Origin: Pseudomonas asiatica
GTDB lineage: Bacteria; Pseudomonadota; Gammaproteobacteria; Pseudomonadales; Pseudomonadaceae
DNA: 64,000 nucleotides
Assembly (NCBI RefSeq): GCF_009932335.1
Contig: NZ_BLJF01000001.1
Span: 682,001-746,000 of the forward strand
Direction of reading: 5' to 3'
This document shows positions 43,836-54,672 of this stretch, piece after piece (the first letter of the stretch is position 1; each line of letters opens with the position of its first letter). The notes under the pieces were generated by a model. That model did no database searches. It saw only the letters and a program-made list of their open reading frames with translations, and was not told where the DNA came from. The translations under genes were made by a program, and so were the position numbers.

Positions 43836-43868
43836 AAAAAATCCCCGGCTTTGGCTGGGGATTTTTTT
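43836..43868 (+). terminator. Rho-independent terminator of deaD
   Basis: aatccccggc and gctggggatt arms with a ttt-type loop, flanked by a-tract and t-tract (ttttttt at 43862-43868). Confidence 0.88.
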
Positions 43869-43891
43869 GCCTGTGCACAGGTGACGCGTAA

Positions 43892-43940
43892 CCCCTGTAG
43901 GAGCGGCCTTGTGTCGCGAAAGGGGCGCAAAGCGCCCCCG
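43892..43940. repeat. REP type C single copy
   Basis: cctgtaggagcggccttgtg plus tcgcgaaaggggcgcaaagc; only one orientation, between deaD and the convergent dioxygenase gene. Confidence 0.82.
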
Positions 43941-43947
43941 GCTATCT

Positions 43948-44715
43948 TCAGTCGAACCGATAAATGTCCATCCCCAACGCCCCCAAGGTAAACCCTTGGT
44001 GCACCACCCCGAACTTGCCGCCAGCCCCCAGGGCAAAGAACAGCGGCAGGAAATGCTCATCACTGGGATGGTTGCGCACCGCAAACGGCGCCTGCTGCCG
44101 ATAACCCAGCAACGCTTCCTGGTCATTCGCCCGAAGCTTTTCCACCACCCAATCCCTGAACGCCAGTGCCCAAGGCTCGATCACATCCGGCCCGGCATGC
44201 CAGTCCAGTTCGCCCAGGTTGTGGGTAATGCTGCCCGAACCGATCAACAGCACGCCCTGGTCGCGCAAGCCCGCCAACGCCTGGCCTACCTTGACCTGCA
44301 GTGCCGGCCCCATATGGCTGGGCAGTGAAACCTGCACCACCGGAATATTCGCATCCGGGTACATCAGCGACAGCGGTACCCAGGCGCCGTGGTCGAACGG
44401 CCGCTGCGCGTCCAGCCGGGCTGTCAGCCCGGCAGCCTGCAGCAATTCACTGACCTGGCCAGCAAGGGTGGGATCACCCGGCGCCGGGTACTGCACCGCA
44501 TACAGCGCCGGTGGGAAGCCGTAGAAGTCATGCCAGGTCTCTGGTTGTGCGCTGCCGGTAACCAGCAGTTCGCGGCTTTCCCAGTGCGCCGACACCACCA
44601 CGATCGCTTTCGGCCGGGGCAGGGCGTTGGCAAGCCCTGCCAGCGCAGGCCCGCTGGCGCCGGGTTGCAGGGCAAGCATGGGAGAACCATGGGAAATGAA
44701 CAGGCTGGGCAGCAT
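43948..44715 (-). CDS. LigB-type extradiol dioxygenase (DODA/YgiD-like)
   Basis: This 255-residue cytosolic protein belongs to the class III extradiol family (4,5-DOPA dioxygenase/YgiD-like). Metal-binding histidines are expected in LFISHGSPML near the N-terminus, SAHWESRE and a GSGSITHNLGEL segment, all present. The family opens dihydroxylated aromatic rings, but no aromatic catabolic cluster surrounds this copy. ATG 44715 has aggacccc upstream. It is divergent from tpm. Confidence 0.88.
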   Translation of the reverse strand: MLPSLFISHGSPMLALQPGASGPALAGLANALPRPKAIVVVSAHWESRELLVTGSAQPETWHDFYGFPPALYAVQYPAPGDPTLAGQVSELLQAAGLTARLDAQRPFDHGAWVPLSLMYPDANIPVVQVSLPSHMGPALQVKVGQALAGLRDQGVLLIGSGSITHNLGELDWHAGPDVIEPWALAFRDWVVEKLRANDQEALLGYRQQAPFAVRNHPSDEHFLPLFFALGAGGKFGVVHQGFTLGALGMDIYRFD

Positions 44716-44816
44716 GGCGGGGTCCTGACGGTTAAGATGCAATCATCTTCGATCAACTACAGATCGAAATCCAAACCAACTTTTACCGACAAACCATCTA
44801 AAAATCAGGAGTGATC

Positions 44817-45479
44817 ATGGAGCCAGCGTTCTGGCAGCAGCGGTGGGCCGACAACCAGATCGGCTTTCACCAGGCGCAGGTGAACCCCTATCTGCAGAGG
44901 TACTGGCCAACGCTTGGCCTGGCGCCGGGCAGCCGCGTGCTGGTGCCGTTGTGCGGCAAGAGCCTGGACCTGGCCTGGCTGGCCGGGCAGGGGTATCGCG
45001 TGTTGGGCGTAGAGTTGTCGCGGCAAGCGGTGGAGGCATTCTTCTGTGAGCATGGGCTTGAAGCCGAGGTGCAGCAGCGCGGGTTTTTCGAAGTTTGGCG
45101 CAGTGGTGACGTTGAGCTTTGGTGTGGGGATTTCTTTGCGTTGCAGGCAGGGGATGTCGGTGACTGCGCGGGGCTTTATGACCGGGCGGCGGTGATTGCA
45201 TTGCCGCCGCAGATGCGTGGGGCGTACATGCAGCTGTTGTCGAGCTTGCTGCCGGCGGGTTGCCAGGGGGTGGTGGTGACTCTGGACTATGACCAGGTTT
45301 TGCTGGGCGGGCCGCCGTTTTCGGTGGGGGATGAGGAGCTGCGGCAAGGGTTTGCCGGGTGGCAGGTGGATGAGCTGGAGGCTGAGGAGGTGATTGAGGA
45401 AAGCCCGAAGTTTTTGCAGGCCGGGGTATCGAGTTTGTTGGAGCGGGTTTACCGGGTCAGCCGGTGCAGGCAAGCATAA
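44817..45479 (+). CDS. tpm: Thiopurine S-methyltransferase
   Basis: This 220-residue SAM-dependent methyltransferase has the TPMT N-terminus (FWQQRWADNQIGFHQAQVNP), the SAM loop LVPLCGKSLDLAWLA, GVELSRQAVEAFF, and DRAAVIALPPQMR. In Pseudomonas TPMT detoxifies tellurite, selenite or thiopurine-like compounds. ATG 44817 has aggag 6 bases before; an upstream GTG 44811 is less likely. It is divergent from the dioxygenase gene with a 101-bp gap. Confidence 0.93.
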   Translation: MEPAFWQQRWADNQIGFHQAQVNPYLQRYWPTLGLAPGSRVLVPLCGKSLDLAWLAGQGYRVLGVELSRQAVEAFFCEHGLEAEVQQRGFFEVWRSGDVELWCGDFFALQAGDVGDCAGLYDRAAVIALPPQMRGAYMQLLSSLLPAGCQGVVVTLDYDQVLLGGPPFSVGDEELRQGFAGWQVDELEAEEVIEESPKFLQAGVSSLLERVYRVSRCRQA

Positions 45480-45506
45480 AAAAGGGCGACCGAAGTCGCC
45501 CTTTTG
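45479..45506. terminator. Bidirectional terminator between tpm and htpX
   Basis: aaagggcgac/gtcgccctttt arms with a cgaa tetraloop (45491-45494), flanked by an a tract and a t tract. It ends tpm on the plus strand and, by complement, htpX on the minus strand. Confidence 0.86.
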
Positions 45507-45520
45507 TTTTACTGGTTGGA

Positions 45521-46408
45521 TCAACCGCGACGGCGCAGGGCCTCGATACGGTCTTCCAGCGGCGGGTGGCTCATCAACAGCCCGGCCAGGCCATGCTTCA
45601 GGCCACCATTGATGCCGAAGGCCTTCATGGTGTCGGGCATGTGCACCGGCAGGCCTTGCTCCACGCGCAGGCGCTGCAGCGCACCGATCATCGCCGCGGT
45701 ACCGGCCAGCTGTGCACCGGCTTCGTCGGCGCGGTATTCGCGGCGGCGCGAGAACCACATCACGATCATGCTGGCCAGAATGCCCAGGATCAGCTCGGCA
45801 ACGATGGTCGCCACGTAGTAGGCAATGCCCTGGCCTTCTTCGTTCTTGAAGATCACCTTGTCGACGAAGTTGCCGATGATGCGTGCGAAGAACATCACGA
45901 AGGTGTTCACCACGCCTTGCACCAGCGCCAGGGTGACCATGTCGCCATTGGCCACGTGGCCGATCTCGTGGGCCAGCACTGCGCGTACTTCATCGGGCGA
46001 GAAACGCTCCAGCAGGCCCTGGGACACGGCGACCAGCGCGTCGTTGCGGTTCCAGCCGGTGGCGAAGGCGTTGGCCTCGTACGCCGGGAAGATACCCACC
46101 TCGGGCATCTTGATGCCCGCTTCACGGGACAGCTCTTCGACCGTTTGCAGCAGCCACTGCTCGTGGCGGGTGCGCGGCTGGCTGATGATCTGGGTACCGG
46201 TGGTCATCTTCGCCATCCACTTGGAGATGAACAGCGAAACGAGGGAGCCGGCAAAGCCGAACACGGCGCAGAACACCAGCAGGCTGCTGAGGTTCAGGTC
46301 GACCCCGTTGGCGGCCATGAACCCGTTGAAACCGAACAGGCTCAGGGTAATGCTTGCAACCAGCACCACCGCGAGGTTGGTGGCTACAAACAACAGAATG
46401 CGCATCAT
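45521..46408 (-). CDS. htpX: Membrane zinc metalloprotease HtpX
   Basis: This 295-residue inner-membrane heat-shock protease degrades damaged membrane proteins, with FtsH. Four hydrophobic helices surround the zinc motif HEIGH (residues 147-151), followed by the third ligand in the [10 protein letters not shown] stretch. It has the family's length. ATG 46408 (MMRILL) follows caggagaacgtaacaacc. It is likely heat-shock or envelope-stress induced in relatives; no promoter was recognised here. Confidence 0.96.
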   Translation of the reverse strand: MMRILLFVATNLAVVLVASITLSLFGFNGFMAANGVDLNLSSLLVFCAVFGFAGSLVSLFISKWMAKMTTGTQIISQPRTRHEQWLLQTVEELSREAGIKMPEVGIFPAYEANAFATGWNRNDALVAVSQGLLERFSPDEVRAVLAHEIGHVANGDMVTLALVQGVVNTFVMFFARIIGNFVDKVIFKNEEGQGIAYYVATIVAELILGILASMIVMWFSRRREYRADEAGAQLAGTAAMIGALQRLRVEQGLPVHMPDTMKAFGINGGLKHGLAGLLMSHPPLEDRIEALRRRG

Positions 46409-46587
46409 GGTTGTTACGTTCTCCTGACGGATGAGTTGTCGCTTACTGCGGGGTATATAAGGGGCCGGCCGTGCCGATTCAATCGGGCGACTATTTCAAA
46501 CTGTGTACGGCGGAGTATGGCAGAGGATGGCGCAGGGGCTGTGGGATAGAGCGTTGCAGGATGTAAGAAACATCCTGTGGGGTTTTT

Positions 46588-46679
46588 GGGGCTGCTTTGC
46601 AGCCCATTCGCAGCACAAGGCTGCTCCTACAGGGGCATGCGTTCTCCTGTAGGAGCAGCCTTGCGCTGCGAGGAGGCCA
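46588..46679. repeat. REP type B inverted pair, extended on one side
   Basis: gctgctttgcagcccattcg plus cagcacaaggctgctcct and an opposite copy (tgtaggagcagccttgcg). The right copy carries ctgcgaggaggcc instead of ctgcgaagaggcc. It lies upstream of htpX and after alaA. Confidence 0.85.
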
Positions 46680-46683
46680 TCAC

Positions 46684-47895
46684 TTACTGCGAATAACCTT
46701 TCAGGAAATTCCCGATCCGGCCAATCGCCGCCTCCAGGTCATCCACCCGCGGCAAGGTGACCACGCGGAAGTGGTCCGGCCACGGCCAGTTGAACGCCGT
46801 ACCTTGAACGATCAGCAGCTTCTCCGACAGCAGCAGGTCGAGCACGAACTTCTCGTCGTTGTGTATCGGGCAAACCTTCGGGTCGATCTTCGGGAATGCA
46901 TACAGCGCACCCATCGGCTTCACGCAGCTAACGCCCGGGATGTCGTTCAGCAACTCGTAGGTGCGGTTGCGCTGCTCCAGCAGGCGGCCCGGTGGCAGCA
47001 CCAGGTCGTTGATGCTCTGGTAGCCGCCCAGCGCGGTCTGGATGGCATGCTGGGCCGGCACGTTGGCGCACAGGCGCATGTTGGCCAGCATGTCGATGCC
47101 TTCGATGTAGCTTTGCGCGTGGTGCTTGGGCCCAGAGATGATCAGCCAGCCGGAACGGAAGCCCGCCACCCGGTACGACTTGGACAGGCCGTTGAAGGTC
47201 AGGCACAGCAGGTCGGGGGCCAGCGAGGCGGTGCTGATGTGCACGGCTTCGTCGTACAGGATCTTGTCGTAGATCTCGTCGGAGAACACCACCAGGTTGT
47301 GCTGGCGGGCCAGTTCCAGCATGCCCAGCAGCAGCTCTTTGGAGTACACCGCGCCGGTCGGGTTGTTCGGGTTGATGATCACCAGGGCCTTGGTGTTCGG
47401 GGTGATCTTGGCCTTGATGTCCTCAAGGTCGGGGAACCAGTCGGCCTGCTCGTCGCACAGGTAGTGCACCGGCTTGCCGCCGGCCAGGCTCACGGCGGCG
47501 GTCCACAGCGGGTAGTCGGGGGCGGGGATCAGCACTTCATCGCCGTTGTTGAGCAGCGCCTGCATCGACATCACGATCAGCTCGGACACGCCGTTACCCA
47601 GGTAGATGTCCTCGATGCCGACACCTTCGATCTGCTTCTGCTGGCAGTACTGCATCACCGCCTTGCGCGCGCTGAACAGGCCCTTGGAGTCGCTGTAGCC
47701 CTGCGCGGTGGGCAGGTTGCGGATCACATCCTGGAGGATTTCGTCAGGCGCCTCGAAGCCAAACGGCGCCGGGTTGCCGATGTTCAGCTTGAGGATGCGG
47801 TGGCCTTCCTCTTCCAGGCGCTTGGCGTGCTTGAGCACTGGGCCGCGAATGTCGTAGCAGACATTGGCGAGCTTGTTCGATTTGCTGAACTGCAT
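46684..47895 (-). CDS. alaA: Glutamate-pyruvate aminotransferase (AlaA-like)
   Basis: This 403-residue PLP-dependent fold-I aminotransferase is closely similar to E. coli AlaA: NVCYDIRGPVLKHAKRLEEE, LNIGNPAPFGFEAPDEIL, and the PLP lysine in NGLSKSYRVAGFR. It makes alanine from pyruvate and glutamate. The strongly conserved C-terminal HFRVVTLPRVDDLE confirms the class. ATG 47895 has cgggatcccatc upstream (weak). It is divergent from msrB with a 168-bp gap. Confidence 0.95.
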   Translation of the reverse strand: MQFSKSNKLANVCYDIRGPVLKHAKRLEEEGHRILKLNIGNPAPFGFEAPDEILQDVIRNLPTAQGYSDSKGLFSARKAVMQYCQQKQIEGVGIEDIYLGNGVSELIVMSMQALLNNGDEVLIPAPDYPLWTAAVSLAGGKPVHYLCDEQADWFPDLEDIKAKITPNTKALVIINPNNPTGAVYSKELLLGMLELARQHNLVVFSDEIYDKILYDEAVHISTASLAPDLLCLTFNGLSKSYRVAGFRSGWLIISGPKHHAQSYIEGIDMLANMRLCANVPAQHAIQTALGGYQSINDLVLPPGRLLEQRNRTYELLNDIPGVSCVKPMGALYAFPKIDPKVCPIHNDEKFVLDLLLSEKLLIVQGTAFNWPWPDHFRVVTLPRVDDLEAAIGRIGNFLKGYSQ

Positions 47896-48062
47896 GATGG
47901 GATCCCGATTGAGAAAACGCGCTACGCCCCGCCGAAAGGTTTGAAAGGGCAGGAAGCGGGTGCCAGACTGAACGCCTGGCACACGAAGCCAACTAATATA
48001 CGTGCCACCCGCGCCCCGGAAAAGACGGTGCGCTGTGAAATTCAGCCTGCCGAGGTCCCTAC

Positions 48063-48458
48063 ATGCAAAAGATCGAGAAAACCCTGGAACAATGGCGGTC
48101 GATGCTCGACCCCGAGCAGTACCAGGTGTGCCGCCTCAAGGGCACCGAGCGGCCGTTCAGCGGCAAGTACAACAGCGAGCGCCGCGACGGCATCTACCAC
48201 TGCATCTGCTGCGGCCTGCCGCTGTTCGATGCGCAGACCAAGTTCGATTCCGGCTGCGGCTGGCCGAGCTTCTACGCACCCATCGAGGAAAGCGCGATGA
48301 TCGAGATTCGCGACACCTCCCACGGCATGATCCGCACCGAAGTCACCTGTGCCCGCTGCGATGCGCACCTGGGCCACGTGTTCCCCGATGGCCCGCCACC
48401 GACCGGCCTGCGCTACTGCATCAACTCGGTGTGCATCGACCTGCGCCCGCGCGACTGA
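48063..48458 (+). CDS. msrB: Peptide methionine (R)-S-oxide reductase
   Basis: This 131-residue enzyme reduces the R-epimer of methionine sulfoxide in proteins. Catalytic Cys119 lies in LRYCINS and the structural zinc is bound by two CxxC pairs (Cys47/50 and Cys96/99). Length is standard. ATG 48063 follows cgaggtccctac. The next gene, glutathione peroxidase, starts 13 bp downstream on the same strand, so both are probably one operon. The free-Met counterpart, fRMsr, is at 52338-52820. Confidence 0.95.
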   Translation: MQKIEKTLEQWRSMLDPEQYQVCRLKGTERPFSGKYNSERRDGIYHCICCGLPLFDAQTKFDSGCGWPSFYAPIEESAMIEIRDTSHGMIRTEVTCARCDAHLGHVFPDGPPPTGLRYCINSVCIDLRPRD

Positions 48459-48471
48459 CCGGAGCCCGACC

Positions 48472-48949
48472 ATGGCTGGATCGATACTGGACATCCCCTG
48501 CGTGACCCTGGGCGGCGAGCACAAGAAGCTCGGCGACTTCCCCGGCAAGGCGCTGCTGGTGGTCAATACCGCCAGCCAGTGCGGCTTTACCCCGCAGTAC
48601 AAGGGCCTGGAGCAACTGTGGCAGGCCTATCGCGCGCGCGGGCTGGTGGTGCTGGGCTTCCCCTGCAACCAGTTCGGCAAGCAGGAGCCGGGCGATGCAC
48701 GGGAAATTGCCCAGTTCTGCGAGCGCAATTTCGGCGTGAGCTTCCCGCTGTTCCGCAAGGTCGAGGTCAACGGCCCCGGCAGCCACCCGCTGTTCGTCGA
48801 ACTCAAGCAGCGCGCCCCGGGCATTCTGGGCAGCCAGAAGATCAAGTGGAATTTCACCAAGTTCCTGGTCGACCCGGCCTCTGGCCAGGTAACGCGCTAC
48901 GCCCCCACCACCAAGCCGCAGGCCCTGGAAGCGGACATCGAGCGCCTGC

Positions 48950-48960
<11 letters not shown>
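48472..48960 (+). CDS. Glutathione peroxidase-family thiol peroxidase
   Basis: This 162-residue protein of the GPx/BtuE family has peroxidatic Cys37 (NTASQCGFT), Gln in FPCNQFGKQEPG and the WNFTKFLVD motif, the usual tetrad. The resolving cysteine Cys65 in the FPCNQ position fits thioredoxin-dependent members. Its stop codon overlaps the 3' end of sagS by 11 bp (48950-48960), tail to tail. ATG 48472 follows ggagcccgacc. It probably shares a transcript with msrB. Confidence 0.93.
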
Positions 48961-51265
<2,305 letters not shown>

Positions 51266-51366
51266 GTGTCCCGAGCCGGTTTCACGTCCCTTGCGCTGCG
51301 CAAGCATAGCCGAATAGCCCCGGCTGCTGGTGGGTCTGTCTGTTCATTTCAGTTGATTGCCAAGCG

Positions 51367-51422
51367 GGGGCCGCTTTGCGCCCCTTCGCGGGCAAGCCCG
51401 CGAAGGGGCGCAAAGCGGCCCC
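51367..51422. repeat. Perfect 27-bp-arm palindrome
   Basis: The arms 51367-51393 and 51396-51422 are exactly complementary with an aa loop. The outer 18 bases are ggggccgctttgcgcccc, the outer arm seen around type C elements. The inner part is ttcgcgggc from type A. It sits in the divergent sagS/ATPase promoter region, about 28 bp before the DUF815 start. Confidence 0.88.
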
Positions 51423-51449
51423 AAAAAACTGAAATTCGTAGGAGTCGTC

Positions 51450-52337
51450 ATGGACGCTCGCTTGATTGCTTTCCTGGACCGCGCCGAATCGGTCCTGGCC
51501 CGCCTCGAACCCCTGTTGCCGGCCCAGCGCCCGAACATCGACTGGGCCACCACCCTGGCCGCGCGCTGGCAGCGCGATGGCCGCAGCGGCTACCTGCTGC
51601 CGCTGGAGGTCAGCCTGGACATTCGCCTCAGCGACCTGATCGGCGTCGACCTGCAGCGTGACCAGCTGGGCCGCAACACCCATCAGTTCATCAACGGCAT
51701 GCCGGCCAACCATGCACTGCTGTGGGGCTCGCGCGGCACCGGCAAGTCGTCGCTGGTACGTGCCCTGCTGGCCGAGCACGCCGGTGCCGGCCTGCGCCTG
51801 ATCGAAATCGAACGCGACCACCTGGCCGACCTGCCACGGGTGGTCGAGCAGCTGCAGAAGCTGCCGCAGCGCTTCATCCTGTTCTGCGACGACCTGTCGT
51901 TCGAAGCCGGGGAGGGCGACTACCGGGTGCTCAAGAGCGTGCTCGACGGCTCGCTCGAGCAGGCTCCGGACAACGTGCTGCTGTACGCCACCTCCAACCG
52001 CCGCCACCTGGTGCCGGAAAAGGAGAGCGACAACGAGAACTGGAAGCGCGTGGACGGCGAGCTGCACCCCAGTGAAGCGGTGGAAGACAAGATTGCCCTG
52101 TCCGACCGTTTTGGCTTGTGGCTGTCGTTCTACCCCTTCACCCAGGAACACTTCCTGAACGTGGTCGAGCACTGGATCGGCCAGCTTGCGCAAACTGCCG
52201 GCCTGGCCTGGCAGCGCAGCGAAGAACTCGACATCCTCGCCGTGCGCTGGGCCACCGGCCGCGGTAACCGTAATGGCCGTTGTGCCTATCAGTTCGCCCG
52301 CTACTGGGTCGGGCTGCAATTGCTGGAGCAAAAGTAA
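51450..52337 (+). CDS. DUF815-family P-loop ATPase
   Basis: This 295-residue protein of the DUF815/AAA-like ATPase family has Walker A GSRGTGKSS (residues 93-101), Walker B FILFCDDLSF and a sensor-like RRHLVPEKE segment. No function is established. ATG 51450 has aggagtcgtc. Its stop is followed immediately by the next gene's ATG at 52338, so they form a two-gene operon with fRMsr. Confidence 0.88.
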   Translation: MDARLIAFLDRAESVLARLEPLLPAQRPNIDWATTLAARWQRDGRSGYLLPLEVSLDIRLSDLIGVDLQRDQLGRNTHQFINGMPANHALLWGSRGTGKSSLVRALLAEHAGAGLRLIEIERDHLADLPRVVEQLQKLPQRFILFCDDLSFEAGEGDYRVLKSVLDGSLEQAPDNVLLYATSNRRHLVPEKESDNENWKRVDGELHPSEAVEDKIALSDRFGLWLSFYPFTQEHFLNVVEHWIGQLAQTAGLAWQRSEELDILAVRWATGRGNRNGRCAYQFARYWVGLQLLEQK

Positions 52338-52820
52338 ATGATCGACCTCAATGCCAGTGGCGCCGGCCTCGACGGCTACAACCTGCTGGCGGCGCAAGTG
52401 CAGGCGCTGTTTGCCGACGAGCGTGACTTCATCGCCAATGCCGCGCAGTTTTCGGCGTTCCTCTATAACCAGGTGGATGACCTGAACTGGGCGGGGTTCT
52501 ACCTCAACCGCAACGAAGAACTGGTGCTGGGCCCGTTCCAGGGCCAGGTGGCATGCGTGCGCATCCCGTTCAGCAAAGGCGTGTGCGGGGCGGCAGCGGC
52601 CACCCGGCAGACCCAACGGGTAGAGGACGTGCATGCGTTCCCGGGGCACATTGCCTGTGACAGCGCGTCCAACAGCGAGCTGGTGATCCCGCTGGTGAAG
52701 GAGGGCAGGTTGATTGGTGTGCTGGACCTGGACAGCCCGAAGTTTGGGCGCTTCAGCGAGGCGGATCAGGTGGGGCTGGAGCGGTTGGCGGCGATTTTTC
52801 TGGAGTTGACCGACTGCTGA
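52338..52820 (+). CDS. Free methionine (R)-sulfoxide reductase (fRMsr/MsrC-like)
   Basis: This 160-residue GAF-domain enzyme reduces free Met-R-sulfoxide. Three cysteines at 73, 83 and 107 (ACVRIPFSKGVCG, GHIACDSASNSE) have spacing 10 and 24, the same as the catalytic cysteines of yeast fRMsr. It starts immediately after the DUF815 gene with no gap, so translation is coupled. It complements MsrB at 48063, which acts on protein-bound Met-R-sulfoxide. Confidence 0.92.
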   Translation: MIDLNASGAGLDGYNLLAAQVQALFADERDFIANAAQFSAFLYNQVDDLNWAGFYLNRNEELVLGPFQGQVACVRIPFSKGVCGAAAATRQTQRVEDVHAFPGHIACDSASNSELVIPLVKEGRLIGVLDLDSPKFGRFSEADQVGLERLAAIFLELTDC

Positions 52821-52829
52821 TATTTGTTG

Positions 52830-52939
52830 CCTGTACCGGCCTCTTCGCGGCTAAAGCCGCTCCTACAAGGATCGCACCAAGCCTGAGGGCGATGCGGTCC
52901 CTGTGGGAGCGGCTTTAGCCGTAAAGAGGCCAGTACAGG
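52830..52939. repeat. REP-type inverted pair, taaag variant
   Basis: ctcttcgcggctaaagccgc and the complement gtgggagcggctttagccgt. The core cggctaaagccg replaces cgggcatgcccg; the flanks ctcctac and tcccacagg mix types B and A. Confidence 0.85.
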
Positions 52940-52947
52940 TTAATGCA

Positions 52948-53715
52948 TCAGTCGTACATCACCTTCTTCTTCCAGGTCTCTTCCTCATCGGTCTTGAGCC
53001 CCTGGGTCAGTTCATTCTGCTCGTCCTCCGCCGGGGCCATGCGGTCCAGCACCTGGGCGTTGGCCCGGGCCAGCAGCTTCTCCAGGTACGTCAGCTGCTC
53101 TTCATACACCTTCGGTTCCGGCTGCTTGCGCAGGTACTGCACGCCGCGCTCGAAGGCCAGGCGCGCCTGGCCTGGCTGGTTTTTCTGCAGGGCCTGCTGG
53201 CCGAGGTTGTTGAAGAACTCGATATGCAGCAGCACCAGGATATGGCGGATTTCCTTGATCCATTGCTTGGCCTCGGGCGTGGGCAGGAAGCCCTCCTGGG
53301 CGGCGCGGGTCACCTGGTTGTGCAACGCCTCCAGCAGGAAGCGCACATCCTTGGCCTTGATCTCGGTCTGGATCGGGTTGGGCGGGTTGTTCACCGGGAT
53401 TTGCGCACCCAGGGCAATCAGCCTCTCCAGTTCGGCGATGCGCGCCTTGATCTCGGCATTGTGCTTGTCCATCGCCAGTTGACGCTGGTTGAGGTTGAGC
53501 TCCAGGCGGGTCAGCAGCAACTTCAAGGCCGGGGTCATGAACTGGCCGGGGAAGGTCTCGGTGATTTCGCCACAGCGGCGCAGGCGGTCGGCCAGCTCGA
53601 CCTTCATCCGGGCGCGCTCGAGCTTACCGTTCTCGACCACATTGTTTAGGTAGCCGATCACGATCAGCAACGCGATACCCGCCACGATGAGCAGGGTGAT
53701 CAGAAGTGGTGTCAC
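52948..53715 (-). CDS. Conserved membrane-anchored protein with helical repeats
   Basis: This 255-residue protein has an N-terminal hydrophobic helix (LLITLLIVAGIALLIVIGYL) and a long alpha-helical cytoplasmic part with coiled-coil and TPR-like segments (ALQKNQPGQARLAFERGVQY). The C-terminus is acidic. No known function. The start is GTG 53715 with gaggcattaac before it. Upstream lie the tRNA genes. Confidence 0.7.
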   Translation of the reverse strand: MTPLLITLLIVAGIALLIVIGYLNNVVENGKLERARMKVELADRLRRCGEITETFPGQFMTPALKLLLTRLELNLNQRQLAMDKHNAEIKARIAELERLIALGAQIPVNNPPNPIQTEIKAKDVRFLLEALHNQVTRAAQEGFLPTPEAKQWIKEIRHILVLLHIEFFNNLGQQALQKNQPGQARLAFERGVQYLRKQPEPKVYEEQLTYLEKLLARANAQVLDRMAPAEDEQNELTQGLKTDEEETWKKKVMYD

Positions 53716-53774
53716 CGTTAATGCCTCATTGAAGAAGAATTACAGCTTTGAGTGTAGTGAGTTTGCCGGGGGGC

Positions 53775-53810
53775 GAATAGCGGCTTTAGCCGCGAAAGGG
53801 CCGGCACAGG
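53775..53810. repeat. REP-type solo element, taaag variant
   Basis: agcggctttagccgcgaaag forms a hairpin core identical to the variant at 52830-52939. It lies between the membrane protein gene and the tRNA promoter. Confidence 0.75.
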
Positions 53811-53899
53811 ATTGCTTCTCTCTATATCGGCACCCCATCCCGCATCTGCACCCCAACTCACCCGGAAGTCATTGATTTAAATAAATTTCTACAAAGGGG

Positions 53900-53928
53900 T
53901 TGACGCCTGTACGAACCATCCATAGAAT
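53900..53928 (+). promoter_or_regulatory. Strong sigma-70 promoter for the tRNA cluster
   Basis: ttgacg (53900-53905) and tagaat (53923-53928) are 17 bp apart, and gcgcgc-rich discriminator sequence follows, fitting stringent control. The first tRNA begins 75 bp downstream of the -10 box, at 54003. Confidence 0.85.
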
Positions 53929-54002
53929 GCGCGCCACTTGCAGCGTAAAGCACACAGCGAAACGCGGCAGGGAGTGAAAGCAGGCAGTAATGCCAGCAGC
54001 GT

Positions 54003-54078
54003 GTCCCCTTCGTCTAGTGGCCTAGGACACCGCCCTTTCACGGCGGTAACAGGGGTTCGAGTCCCCTAGGGGACGCCA
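54003..54078 (+). tRNA. tRNA-Glu (TTC), copy 1
   Basis: 76 nt with acceptor gtcccct/aggggac, anticodon loop ctttcac giving TTC, T-loop gttcgagtc and encoded CCA. Confidence 0.96.
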
Positions 54079-54082
54079 AATT

Positions 54083-54158
<76 letters not shown>

Positions 54159-54247
54159 GTTTCTCCGGCAGCGCTTCGGCGAGGCAGGAAAAGAAAATCC
54201 AGGCTGAATCGTGAGGTTCAAACCTGGTGCACTGAAAAGTGTCGTGT

Positions 54248-54323
54248 GTCCCCTTCGTCTAGTGGCCTAGGACACCGCCCTTTCACGGCGGTAACAGGGG
54301 TTCGAGTCCCCTAGGGGACGCCA
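54248..54323 (+). tRNA. tRNA-Glu (TTC), copy 2
   Basis: Identical to copy 1 over all 76 nt, including the CCA. An 89-bp unique spacer separates it from tRNA-Gly 1. Confidence 0.96.
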
Positions 54324-54326
54324 TTT

Positions 54327-54402
<76 letters not shown>

Positions 54403-54487
54403 GTTTAAATACTGTGGCGTCTATGCGGTGCAGTGGTGGTGAATGTCTTAAAGGCGCTTCACGCCGATAGCGGTAAGGTTTCACAAT

Positions 54488-54563
<76 letters not shown>

Positions 54564-54572
54564 AATCGAAGA

Positions 54573-54608
54573 ACGAAGAAAGGGACGCAAGTCCCTTTCT
54601 TCGTTTTT
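54573..54608 (+). terminator. Terminator of the tRNA cluster
   Basis: acgaagaaagggac and gtccctttcttcgt arms (14 bp) with gcaa loop, followed by ttttt. Confidence 0.9.
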
Positions 54609-54632
54609 GTCGTTTGTTTTTCTTCGCCATCC

Positions 54633-54667
54633 AGACCGCAGGGTATTAGCCCTGCGGTCTTTTTTTT
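54633..54667 (+). terminator. Second terminator before the fimbrial genes
   Basis: agaccgcaggg/ccctgcggtct arms with tattag loop, followed by tttttttt. It faces the convergent adhesin gene and could protect it from tRNA read-through. Confidence 0.88.
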
Positions 54668-54672
54668 GCCTG

